Assembly: GCA_003519585.1 (NCBI GenBank)
Contig: DOWL01000091.1
Span: 1 to 6,948, forward strand
Length of the DNA: 6,948 nucleotides
DNA from: Nocardioides sp.
GTDB taxonomy: Bacteria > Actinomycetota > Actinomycetes > Propionibacteriales > Nocardioidaceae
Direction: 5' to 3'
Shown: positions 1 through 5,048 of the stretch, one piece after another
How the letters are laid out: each line of letters starts with the position of its first letter
Position numbering within the stretch: the stretch's first letter is position 1
Notes under the pieces: generated by a model
Told to the model about the DNA's origin: nothing
Database searches by the model: none
The model's input: only the letters and a program-made list of their open reading frames with translations
Program-made: the position numbers and the translations under genes

Positions 1-1146
1 GATCTGCGGTAGGCACATCATCCACGCGGGCAGTGCCCGGTTCAGGCGTGGCCCGTTCTTTCCCGGTTCGGTCGGCGATGGTGCTGGGGTACCGAAGGTG
101 GCTTCGTGGCGGGCGACAGCAGCGGCGTAACGCCCCCACCGCCCAGGCCAGAGTTCCGGGGTGAGCGCCCAAAGCGGGGGTCTCACGGATGCCCCTGGGC
201 TGTCCGACTGGTTGTTCCCGTACGGGACGGCAGTAGGTGTCGGCAGCAGGTGGCGGGGGTTGTCGATGGTCCCGCATTCGGTGCGGACCACGGCATCGGT
301 GAGGGTCACATCAGACGGGGTAGAGCCACCGGACGAGCCCGCATCAGCAGCCGTCACGGTAGGAAGAAGATACTCCACCTGGTCTGCGAGGGTCGGACCG
401 TGCCCCCCGGCTTTCCGTTTGTCCGGGTGCTGCGATCCGCCGTTGATCGCGAGCTGCGCGGTAGGCGTCAGCAGCAGATGAGTCGGCGTATCAGTCGCCC
501 TGGGTGGTTCCGTCGCCCACATCACTCCACCCGAGGTGGCTCCCGACGCAGGTGGTGCACCGATCAGGTCAGGGTCCCCGAACAGCGCATGATTCGGAGC
601 CGCCCACCCAGCCTCGTCCAACAACGCGCACGGATCACCTGCCGGCACCACCCACGCCCCGCGAGGGGTAGCGGCGATGAACAGGCGGGCCCGTTCATGG
701 CACGCCCCGACGGCTGACGCGGTGAGGACCGTCCACCGAGTGTCGTACCCAGCCCGGTCCAAGTCAGCCAACACGGCGGTGAGACCGAGGGTGAGATGCC
801 CCCGCACGTTCTCCAAGAGGACAAGCCGAGGACGGAGGACGCGGATCCCCTCGATGATCCACGGCCACAAGTGGCGTTCGTCGTCGACACCGAGCCGCTT
901 TCCGGCTTGGGAGAACGGGGGGCATGGGTATCCGGCGGTGAGGACGTCGACCGGTTCGGCTGCGGTCCAGTCGATGGCGGTGAGGTCGCCGAGGTTCGGG
1001 ACATCCGGATAATGGTGGGCGAGGACCTTCACCGGCCCGGGGGCGATCTCTGACACCCAGGCGAGAGTGCCGCCCGTGACAGCGGCAGCGGCCTGGTCGA
1101 GGCCTCCTGCGCCGGTGCACAGGGAGCCGATCCTGGGACCGTTCAC
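1..1146 (-). CDS. DNA (cytosine-5-)-methyltransferase, phage type; 3' end missing
   Basis: This enzyme transfers a methyl group from S-adenosylmethionine to C5 of cytosine in duplex DNA; in phages it usually protects against host restriction. 382 codons are present and the frame runs off the window start. Visible motifs: I (SAM binding, S-L-C-T-G-A-G-G-L-D, residues 8-17), an acidic residue after the second strand (E33), IV with the catalytic cysteine (G-Y-P-C-P-P-F-S, Cys75), VI (E-N-V, 112-114) and VIII-like H-E-R-A-R (150-154). Residues 215-325 are the variable target-recognition part and contain three LL-x-T-x-T-A repeats. The end, L-N-R-A-L-P-A-W-M-M-C-L-P, resembles motif IX of phage Dcm proteins, so perhaps only tens of residues are lost. 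The GTG at 1146 overlaps the HTH stop (GTGA) and has no strong Shine-Dalgarno of its own, so it is probably translated by coupling. No restriction enzyme gene is visible beside it. The target site cannot be predicted. Confidence 0.93.
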   Translation of the reverse strand, partial: MNGPRIGSLCTGAGGLDQAAAAVTGGTLAWVSEIAPGPVKVLAHHYPDVPNLGDLTAIDWTAAEPVDVLTAGYPCPPFSQAGKRLGVDDERHLWPWIIEGIRVLRPRLVLLENVRGHLTLGLTAVLADLDRAGYDTRWTVLTASAVGACHERARLFIAATPRGAWVVPAGDPCALLDEAGWAAPNHALFGDPDLIGAPPASGATSGGVMWATEPPRATDTPTHLLLTPTAQLAINGGSQHPDKRKAGGHGPTLADQVEYLLPTVTAADAGSSGGSTPSDVTLTDAVVRTECGTIDNPRHLLPTPTAVPYGNNQSDSPGASVRPPLWALTPELWPGRWGRYAAAVARHEATFGTPAPSPTEPGKNGPRLNRALPAWMMCLPQI

Positions 1147-1331
1147 CGGGTACCGTCGGTTTCGACGGCGGCGGATTCGAGGAACGCGTCGACCTCGTCG
1201 TCCTTGTAGCGGACGAGGTTCCGGTTGGCCCGGTAAAACTTGGGGCCCTTCCTCTTGGCACGCCAGTACTCGAGGGTCTTCTCGGAGACGCCGAGGCGTA
1301 GGGCGGCTTCGGTGGTGGTGATCCAGGCCAT
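1143..1331 (-). CDS. Excisionase/MerR-like helix-turn-helix protein, 62 aa
   Basis: A small DNA-binding protein. Residues 3-24 (W-I-T-T-T-E-A-A-L-R-L-G-V-S-E-K-T-L-E-Y-W) form a typical winged HTH of the HTH_17/excisionase (AlpA, Xis-like) type. It is followed by a basic wing (R-A-K-R-K-G-P-K-F-Y, then R-N-L-V-R-Y) and the usual closing D-E-V-D-A-F-L. The ATG at 1331 is chosen because GGGGAG lies 9 bases upstream and the fold begins at once. An in-frame extension to 1421 would run through the promoter-like region and lacks family features. The stop overlaps the methyltransferase GTG by 4 bases, so the two are one transcription unit. It could be a transcriptional regulator of itself and the methyltransferase, or a recombination directionality factor; no integrase is in the window to support the latter. 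Confidence 0.88.
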   Translation of the reverse strand: MAWITTTEAALRLGVSEKTLEYWRAKRKGPKFYRANRNLVRYKDDEVDAFLESAAVETDGTR

Positions 1332-1362
1332 GGTGTGGTTCTCCCCTGCGTGGTGCGTGCTG

Positions 1363-1387
1363 TCACTGTGTGTCCCCCACACTGTAA
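1363..1387. promoter_or_regulatory. Imperfect dyad, candidate operator for the HTH-methyltransferase unit
   Basis: Arms GTGTG (1368-1372) and CACAC (1378-1382) flank TCCCC. Pairing continues outward after a T/T mismatch, giving 8 of 10 pairs overall. It covers the putative leftward -10 at 1381-1386 and the expected transcription start, where a repressor site would act. Binding by the adjacent HTH protein is inference. Confidence 0.4.
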
Positions 1388-1409
1388 ATGTGTTGGATGG
1401 ACACCGCAA
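1381..1409 (-). promoter_or_regulatory. Putative leftward promoter for the HTH and methyltransferase genes
   Basis: On the minus strand, TTGCGG (1409-1404) is followed after 17 bases by TACAGT (1386-1381). The -35 matches the sigma-70-type consensus at 3 of 6 positions and the -10 at 4 of 6. It lies 50 bases upstream of the ATG at 1331. The match is modest; position and the overlapping dyad are the main support. Confidence 0.4.
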
Positions 1410-1490
1410 CCGGCCCGACACGACCCAGACACGGCGGGGGCGGGGCCGCAGGGTGGAGTACCAATAGCGCAGCCAGAATGTGCGGACACG

Positions 1491-1506
1491 CTAGACTGAG
1501 TGTCAC
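1491..1506 (+). promoter_or_regulatory. Possible -10 region for the rightward replication-type gene
   Basis: CTAGACTGAGTGTCAC contains TAGACT (1492-1497), a 4/6 match to TATAAT. It resembles the -10 blocks of the two divergent promoters near 6050 and 6141 (TAGAGTGTCC and TAGAATGTCC), but with four extra bases before GTGTC. No convincing -35 is seen 16-18 bases upstream. It would start transcription near 1504, leaving a leader of about 80 bases before the small ORF at 1587. Confidence 0.25.
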
Positions 1507-1520
1507 CAACTGGACATGGC

Positions 1521-1559
1521 GAAGGCCCCCGCGAGGCTGGGGAGTCCGCGAGGGCCTTC
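1521..1559. terminator. Strong hairpin in the leader of the rightward unit (terminator or attenuator)
   Basis: GAAGGCCCCCGCG (1521-1533) pairs with CGCGAGGGCCTTC (1547-1559) with one mismatch in 13, around a 13-base loop. No T-run follows on either strand. It lies between the possible -10 at 1492 and the leader ORF at 1587, so in rightward RNA it would sit in the 5' leader. It may terminate readthrough, attenuate transcription or stabilise the mRNA; the sequence does not decide which. Confidence 0.5.
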
Positions 1560-1586
1560 ATTCAGCACTGTGAGGAGTGCTGCCGT

Positions 1587-1655
1587 ATGGCACCTACGTT
1601 ACCTGCATGCCCCCCTGTCCGTCACCTCCCCCGCCGATCCGGGGCGAAGCAGTGA
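1587..1655 (+). CDS. Short leader ORF, 22 aa, coupled to the replication-type gene
   Basis: A 22-residue frame beginning M-A-P-T-L-P-A-C-P-P and ending in a basic stretch (R-R-S-G-A-K-Q). It has an excellent ribosome binding site, AGGAG at 1573-1577, 9 bases before the ATG. Its TGA (1653-1655) overlaps the GTG of the next gene at 1652 as GTGA, the same junction type as at 1143-1146, 2907-2910, 3528-3531 and 4153-4156. The downstream GTG has only a weak site of its own, so this ORF probably delivers ribosomes to it. The Pro/Arg-rich peptide matches nothing I recognise; it could be a pure translational-coupling leader. Confidence 0.5.
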   Translation: MAPTLPACPPVRHLPRRSGAKQ

Positions 1656-2188
1656 CCTGGACCAAGACCTCAGACGACTTCGCTGACGACTGCGACATCC
1701 TCTCCGACGCCGCGTACCGCGCCCACCACGAGGGGCTCACGTGGTCTAACCGGAAACTTCTCGACTGCCGTCTCCCGAAGGACCGACTGTCGAAGTTCAT
1801 CACCCGCCCGGAAGCGGCACGCGAGTTGGTGGACGTGGGGTTCTGGGCTGATGACGGAGACGCCTACATCATCCGCCACCACGCCACCTATCAGCGGACC
1901 AGGGAGCAGGTCATCGCTCAGCAGGAGCGGAACCGGGTGAACGGCAAGAAGCATGTGAGCGCGAAGGCTCCGCGTGAGGTCTGGACTGATGGAACCCAGG
2001 TGGGTTCCCAGATGGGTTCGCCAGTCGCTAACCCACAGGGACAGGACAGGACAGGTCAAGGGCAGGCTTTGGAGGAAAAGGTTGATCAAGCGATTCAGGA
2101 GGTGATCGATACGGACGGCAGAGGGTGGACGGTCAACGCGTCTGCTGTCCCAAGTCAAGGCAACGGGGCGGGCACCTACTCAAGGTGA
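1652..2188 (+). CDS. Actinophage replication-type protein (VTWTKTSDDF N-terminus), 178 aa
   Basis: The N-terminal 80 residues (V-T-W-T-K-T-S-D-D-F, then L-S-D-A-A-Y-R-A-H-H-E-G-L-T-W near 17-31 and A-A-R-E-L-V-D-V-G-F-W near 55-65) match the start of proteins common in actinobacterial phages and prophages. These look like winged-helix replication-initiation or DnaD-like proteins; that assignment is from memory of the family. Residues 80-105 are charged (E-Q-V-I-A-Q-Q-E-R-N-R), and the C-terminal third is Gln/Gly-rich and probably disordered. The longer frame back to GTG 1577 was not used: the family begins at V-T-W-T-K, and the GTG at 1652 is coupled to the leader ORF. It ends 44 bases before a terminator hairpin and is the only rightward gene on the left half. 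A direct role in DNA replication is inferred. Confidence 0.8.
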   Translation: MTWTKTSDDFADDCDILSDAAYRAHHEGLTWSNRKLLDCRLPKDRLSKFITRPEAARELVDVGFWADDGDAYIIRHHATYQRTREQVIAQQERNRVNGKKHVSAKAPREVWTDGTQVGSQMGSPVANPQGQDRTGQGQALEEKVDQAIQEVIDTDGRGWTVNASAVPSQGNGAGTYSR

Positions 2189-2232
2189 CCAGCCCCGCCT
2201 CTTCCTTCCTCAGCGCTCTTGCCTTGAACGCA

Positions 2233-2276
2233 CCGACGGCTCCCTCAACGTGTCCTACACGCCGGGGAGCCGTCGG
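2233..2276. terminator. Nested hairpin between convergent genes, likely bidirectional terminator
   Basis: CCGACGGCTCCC (2233-2244) and GGGAGCCGTCGG (2265-2276) form a perfect 12-bp stem. The 20-base loop contains a second hairpin, CGTGT-CCT-ACACG (2249-2261). It lies 44 bases past the stop of the rightward gene and 85 bases past the last stop of the leftward operon, as expected of a shared terminator. There is no T-tract on either side, which is common in high-GC actinobacterial terminators. The rest of 2189-2361 holds only a weak 5-bp hairpin at 2318-2331. Confidence 0.7.
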
Positions 2277-2361
2277 GCTACGCGCTGTCCGTTGACTTGA
2301 GCCGCCCACGCGGGTGACGCATCGTCATGCGACAGGCAACGACCCAGTGCACGCATCAAGT

Positions 2362-2910
2362 CTAGGCGACCCATTCGTTTGCTGCGTCGATCAGCGCGTG
2401 GCACGCCGAACCATCGCCGAGGAACGAAGCGACAACGGCAAGATCCTTCGGGCCCAGTCCACGCGACTGCCCAGGACGGATCGTCAGCCAGCGCCCGTCA
2501 TCAGGGCCCAGCAACGCCACCCGGTCCGCTGCCGTCAACGGGACCACTTCGTCATCCGTCCACACCAGGCGCCGACCAACAGCGAGGACCCTAACCGCGG
2601 CCCGCATCTTCGCCTCGTCATGCACCTCATGCGGGAACCTCGTGTACGCCGTCTCGAAGTAGTCGAAGCCGAGAGTCTCCGCGAGGCGGTCGACAGCGCC
2701 GCCCTCAATCCATGTCGTTGCCCAACGGACCTCGCACATCCCGGACCGGTGCACCGTGTTGACGGCGTCGACGAGGGCCGGCGACCACCTGATCGGGTAC
2801 CCGCAGACATCTGCCCGGCGCATGGGGCCCGGCCATCTGGACTGCTTGGAGCCGATCATGTTGATGACGCCGTCGACGTCAAGGAGCCACACGGGTCGCT
2901 TCTCGTTCAC
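2362..2910 (-). CDS. HAD-superfamily phosphatase, 182 aa
   Basis: A haloacid-dehalogenase-fold hydrolase with the full catalytic set. Motif I is W-L-L-D-V-D-G-V-I-N (nucleophile D11, acid/base D13), motif II is W-A-T-T-W (T65/T66), a motif III lysine is at about K101, and motif IV is V-W-T-D-D-E (D119, D120). The later P-G-Q-S-R-G-L-G-P-K-D-L resembles the end of small HAD proteins found in actinobacteria and their phages. Phage relatives include nucleotidases and the 3'-phosphatase domains of nucleic-acid repair enzymes; the substrate here is unknown. The GTG at 2910 is chosen for the ideal AGGAGG 4 bases upstream and the GTGA overlap with the preceding gene; the ATG 21 bases further upstream (2931) has no such support. 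It is the last gene of the leftward operon, before the hairpin at 2233-2276. Confidence 0.88.
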   Translation of the reverse strand: MNEKRPVWLLDVDGVINMIGSKQSRWPGPMRRADVCGYPIRWSPALVDAVNTVHRSGMCEVRWATTWIEGGAVDRLAETLGFDYFETAYTRFPHEVHDEAKMRAAVRVLAVGRRLVWTDDEVVPLTAADRVALLGPDDGRWLTIRPGQSRGLGPKDLAVVASFLGDGSACHALIDAANEWVA

Positions 2911-3242
2911 TGCACCTCCTCTGGTGTCCACGGCACCTCGACGAGGTCAAGGTCAGCGTCCGTGTACGACAAGCCACCGGTGTCGCTGGTCTTCCATCTG
3001 CCATCGCAGGTCCGCACCCACGACTGGACACCTTGATGGCCCCGGAACGTGGCACGGACAACGGACCCGGGAGCGGTCGGCAGGCAGGCCACAGGAGGCA
3101 CGGAGACGACCTCGGGAAGGTCAGCCGGGACCGACAGACACGAGAACTCGTTCAGGGCACTCACGTAGACGAGACGCCCGTCAGTGCCCGTGAACTCCCG
3201 CATCACCAGAGTCACGAGGACGTCGCCGGTCGCCTCACCCAC
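2907..3242 (-). CDS. Hypothetical protein, 111 aa
   Basis: Not recognised. The protein alternates short hydrophobic stretches and turns (L-V-T-L-V-M-R-E-F-T, then P-G-S-V-V-R-A-T-F-R-G, then D-G-R-W-K-T-S-D), suggesting a small beta-rich domain. No signal peptide or membrane segment is seen. The GTG at 3242 overlaps the previous stop by 8 bases (class B junction); its own ribosome binding site is weak, and GTG/ATG codons about 10-14 residues further in are possible alternatives. The C-terminus E-E-V-Q is written in the same bases as the Shine-Dalgarno and GTGA of the HAD gene. Its place in the operon makes it a real gene, but nothing shows its role. Confidence 0.72.
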   Translation of the reverse strand: MGEATGDVLVTLVMREFTGTDGRLVYVSALNEFSCLSVPADLPEVVSVPPVACLPTAPGSVVRATFRGHQGVQSWVRTCDGRWKTSDTGGLSYTDADLDLVEVPWTPEEVQ

Positions 3243-3531
3243 GGCCCATCAACCGCCTAGCCCGCCACCCGAACCCGGCAATCCCAAGGAGCAGGTAGAA
3301 CGTGAACGAACCCCAATGCCCGTTCGCTACCGTCGTCCCGATCCCGCACGAAGCAGCACCGATGAGGAGCCCCTCCAAGTAGTTGCGGGTATCCATGGGC
3401 TTCGGTGTCCTGGCCGCGTCGACTGACAGCCGACCGATCTCGAGGTTCGCGGCGTCCAACTGCTTCTCGACCTCAGCGAGTCTCGCCACGGTCTCCGCGT
3501 GCGCCGACGGCTCCGCCAGAAGATCGCTCAC
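3235..3531 (-). CDS. Small membrane protein with N-terminal coiled coil, 98 aa
   Basis: Residues 10-36 (A-E-T-V-A-R-L-A-E-V-E-K-Q-L-D-A-A-N-L-E-I) form an amphipathic, coiled-coil-like helix. Two hydrophobic stretches follow, about 52-69 (L-E-G-L-L-I-G-A-A-S-C-G-I-G) and 74-89 (G-S-F-T-F-Y-L-L-L-G-I-A-G-F-G-W). The tail is basic (R-A-R-R-L-M-G-R-G). This predicts a helical hairpin in the membrane with a basic anchor. Holins can look like this, but no lysis genes are near, so I do not call one. GTG 3531 is chosen for GGAGGAG just upstream and the GTGA overlap; the longer frame to 3573 has no such support. Next-gene overlap is 8 bases. Confidence 0.8.
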   Translation of the reverse strand: MSDLLAEPSAHAETVARLAEVEKQLDAANLEIGRLSVDAARTPKPMDTRNYLEGLLIGAASCGIGTTVANGHWGSFTFYLLLGIAGFGWRARRLMGRG

Positions 3532-3692
3532 TGCTCCTCCTCGGTGCGTCGCTTCCGCTTCATACCAGCCCAACCTCGCTCAACCTGAGCCCGGTTCGCC
3601 TTCAACATCCACGACAGCCCACGGTTGTGCCGGTTCTGGCCAGCGTCATGCCGCTTCAGCTTCATCCGCCGCGACCGGTACCGCCCAGTCAA
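3528..3692 (-). CDS. Tiny basic protein with likely TTG start, 54 aa
   Basis: The frame is rich in Lys and Arg (R-Y-R-S-R-R-M-K-L-K-R-H near the start; M-K-R-K-R-R-T-E-E-E-Q at the end), with a short helical middle (L-S-W-M-L-K-A-N-R-A-Q-V-E-R). It could bind nucleic acid, but there is no known fold. It fills the gap between two well-supported genes, and its end carries the Shine-Dalgarno and GTGA of the next gene. The start is inferred: TTG at 3692-3690 overlaps the preceding stop as TTGA, matching the GTGA overlaps elsewhere. An ATG 9 codons in (at 3665) is the alternative. The same frame is open back to 3884, but that part only shadows the gene upstream. Confidence 0.55.
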   Translation of the reverse strand: MTGRYRSRRMKLKRHDAGQNRHNRGLSWMLKANRAQVERGWAGMKRKRRTEEEQ

Positions 3693-4156
3693 GAAGACCG
3701 CCCAGGCAACAACGCCGGCATCGACTGCCCATCCAACGCAGCATCCAAGCGAGGGATCATCTCCTGCGCCATCGTCGCCCCAGACGGCAGAACGAAATGA
3801 GCGAGGAACTCCTCCTCGATCGTCACGATCCCCTCCTGGACAGCCACCAGTTTCGCCTTGATGACCGCGGCCAACGCCCGCCACCGCTGCCGTACCACCT
3901 GCTCGTACGCCTTCTCCGCCTCACCCGGTGAACGGGGCGTGCGGCGGGTCGGGGTGTGCGTGAACTCCCGGTCGTTCGGGTCAGGCATGTGCAGCACGAA
4001 CCGGACCTGCCGTCCGCTGATGACGAACCCGACAGCGGCGTGGCCTTGCTGCCAGCCGTAGGCGAACTCGGTTGCACCGAACTTGCGTAGGGTCCGTTCG
4101 ATCTCGTTGCGGGACGCCTCGGAGGAGACGTTCGTGTTCTGCGCATAGCGGGTCAC
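3689..4156 (-). CDS. Conserved phage protein of unknown function, 155 aa
   Basis: This matches, from memory, a protein widely found in phages and prophages of several bacterial phyla. Family features include an N-terminal N-T-x-V-S-x-x-x-S-R-x-E-I-E-R-T-L (8-25), F-G-A-T-E-F-A-Y-G-W, a central M-P-D-P-N-D-R-E-F with a T-P-T-x-R segment, R-Q-R-W-R-A-L-A-A-V-I-K-A-K-L (about 93-107), E-E-E-F-L-A-H-F-V-L-P-S-G (about 117-129) and a final M-P-A-L-L-P. The length fits the family, so the gene is intact. No enzyme motif is visible and no function is known to me. The GTG at 4156 has GGAGGA 6 bases upstream and overlaps the previous stop as GTGA. Confidence 0.85.
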   Translation of the reverse strand: MTRYAQNTNVSSEASRNEIERTLRKFGATEFAYGWQQGHAAVGFVISGRQVRFVLHMPDPNDREFTHTPTRRTPRSPGEAEKAYEQVVRQRWRALAAVIKAKLVAVQEGIVTIEEEFLAHFVLPSGATMAQEMIPRLDAALDGQSMPALLPGRSS

Positions 4157-4452
4157 TGTTCCTCCTCCACGGTCCAGACCTGCACCGGAGCAGACGTCAC
4201 CCGATAGGAAGTCATCGGGTCCCCGTACCCGGTGAAGGCGTCGTTGGCGCAGCGGAGTGCATCGGCTAGGGACGGGCAGTGCTCAAGGACACGCCACGCG
4301 TCCTCACCCGGCTCCCTCCACTCGACCCGGTATTCGCGTTCCCCGGTACCGACCAGAGACAGCAACCACTCGACGTCATCGACGCGGATCTCAGGCGCGA
4401 TGGACGCCCATCGGGTGAGCCGGTCTATCCGCTCCTCTACCGACTCAGCCAC
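4153..4452 (-). CDS. Two-module small protein (DVEWLLS module plus PSxA module), 99 aa
   Basis: Function unknown. Residues 1-35 (V-A-E-S, then R-I-D-R-L-T-R, then D-D-V-E-W-L-L-S-L-V) repeat the N-terminus of the neighbouring cold-shock-domain protein (V-A-E-S, R-V-D-R-L-T-R, E-D-V-E-W-L-L-S-Q-V). The remainder (E-Y-R-V-E-W-R-E-P-G-E-D-A-W, then P-S-L-A-D-A-L) resembles the modules encoded at 5543 and 5048. The gene therefore looks like a chimera of two operon-local modules. GTG 4452 is preceded by GGAGGGGGACC, an excellent site, and overlaps the preceding stop by 8 bases. The C-terminus E-E-E-Q coincides with the Shine-Dalgarno of the next gene. The frame is open to 4599, but that extension only shadows the cold-shock gene. 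Confidence 0.8.
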   Translation of the reverse strand: MAESVEERIDRLTRWASIAPEIRVDDVEWLLSLVGTGEREYRVEWREPGEDAWRVLEHCPSLADALRCANDAFTGYGDPMTSYRVTSAPVQVWTVEEEQ

Positions 4453-4702
4453 GGTCCCCCTCCACTCGCACGTCGTATGCCTCTGGGTACTTCTTCCCCG
4501 GCTTCGCCACCGGACGCCCAACCCACGACACCACTGCCCCGACAGGCAGGGCCCCACGACCCCCCGTGGAGTTCTTCGACACGAACCACGACGTTCCATC
4601 GTCGGCCGTGATGAACCCGGACGTGACGTCCCAACGGGTCACCGTCCCCTTGCGGCGGGACGAGTCGTCAGGGTCGACCTGGGACAGCAACCACTCGACG
4701 TC
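4358..4702. repeat. 20-bp direct repeat (4358-4377 and 4683-4702) in two adjacent genes
   Basis: GACAGCAACCACTCGACGTC occurs exactly at both positions, encoding the D-V-E-W-L-L-S part in each gene. A second pair, CGACTCAGCCACGG at 4441-4454 and 4808-4821, covers the start codons and the V-A-E-S codons. Identity at DNA level, beyond protein similarity, points to fairly recent duplication or conversion. Confidence 0.85.
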
Positions 4703-4819
4703 CTCCGGGTATAGGTACACCTCGGGACCGCCCACCCAATTCGTCATCACCCGGTTGCCGCGTGACCCGTCGACCCATGCCCGGATACGGGTGAGACGGT
4801 CCACCCTCGACTCAGCCAC
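4445..4819 (-). CDS. Cold-shock-domain protein with extra N-terminal module, 124 aa
   Basis: The C-terminal half (about 57-119) reads as a cold-shock/OB-fold single-strand nucleic-acid-binding domain. It has K-G-T-V-T-R-W-D (strand 1), S-G-F-I-T-A-D-D-G (RNP1-like, 67-75), S-W-F-V-S-K-N (RNP2-like, 77-83), L-P-V-G-A-V-V-S-W (91-99) and K-P-G-K-K-Y-P-E-A-Y-D-V (106-117). The usual second aromatic of RNP1 is reduced (G-F-I instead of G-F-G-F-I). Residues 1-54 are not part of the fold and are shared with the next gene. It may act as an RNA chaperone or antiterminator for phage transcripts; this is inferred from family. GTG 4819 has GAGGTG upstream and an 8-base overlap with the preceding gene. 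The frame upstream to 4870 lies inside that gene and is rejected. Confidence 0.83.
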   Translation of the reverse strand: MAESRVDRLTRIRAWVDGSRGNRVMTNWVGGPEVYLYPEDVEWLLSQVDPDDSSRRKGTVTRWDVTSGFITADDGTSWFVSKNSTGGRGALPVGAVVSWVGRPVAKPGKKYPEAYDVRVEGDRG

Positions 4820-5048
4820 GGGGCACCTCGACGTCCTCGAAATGCTGCCAGTGATCGGTCCCAGCGTCACGGACCTCCACCCGGATCGCCGTCACACCAT
4901 CCGCGACCACGAACCCGTTCTCGACGTCCGAGAGCATGGCCGCGACATGCGCGTACATCTTCGCCTCAGACGGGTACAGGTTGGACCAGCGCCGCTGCGG
5001 CCTTCCGTGGACCACGAGGCAGCACTTGAAAGCACGCGCCTTAGCCAC
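4812..5048 (-). CDS. Small hypothetical protein with PSEAK / AG-D-W module, 78 aa
   Basis: Function unknown. The protein (V-A-K-A-R-A-F-K; W-S-N-L-Y-P-S-E-A-K-M-Y-A-H-V at 21-35; V-R-D-A-G-T-D-H-W-Q-H-F-E at 59-71) is a paralogue of the one starting at 5543 (M-A-K-R-T-T-F-R; W-V-Q-I-P-S-E-A-K-A-Y-A-L-V; Y-R-E-A-G-S-D-E-W). The start GTG 5048 is preceded by GGAG at 7 bases and overlaps the preceding TAA by 8 bases. It lies in the same reading frame as the 5543 gene with no stop between them, so a gene finder may report one 243-codon ORF; the separate 78-aa gene is preferred because of the independent ribosome binding site and the well-formed gene at 5041-5334 in between. Confidence 0.78.
   Translation of the reverse strand: MAKARAFKCCLVVHGRPQRRWSNLYPSEAKMYAHVAAMLSDVENGFVVADGVTAIRVEVRDAGTDHWQHFEDVEVPRG

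Noticed and set aside
106..717. Long rightward open frame of 203 codons
   Set aside because: It is antisense to the methyltransferase, Arg/Gly/Pro-rich, and has no family features.
1143..1421. 92-codon version of the HTH gene
   Set aside because: The extra 30 codons run through the promoter/dyad region; ATG 1331 has a proper Shine-Dalgarno.
764..1561. Leftward 265-codon frame across the methyltransferase start and the control region
   Set aside because: Its Arg/Pro/Ser-rich sequence is a shadow; the other frames hold clear motifs (PCPPFS, HTH).
1577..2188. GTG 1577 start for the replication-type gene
   Set aside because: It gives a Pro-rich tail not expected in the family, and AGGAG overlaps this start; the same AGGAG is well placed for the leader ATG at 1587.
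2292..2320. TTGACT at 2292 as a -35 box
   Set aside because: No acceptable -10 lies 16-18 bases downstream and no rightward gene follows.
2314..3036. 240-codon rightward frame
   Set aside because: It is antisense to the HAD phosphatase, which has all catalytic motifs.
3528..3884. 118-codon version of the tiny basic gene
   Set aside because: The upstream 64 codons overlap the well-conserved 155-aa gene out of frame and are Gly/Asp-rich shadow.
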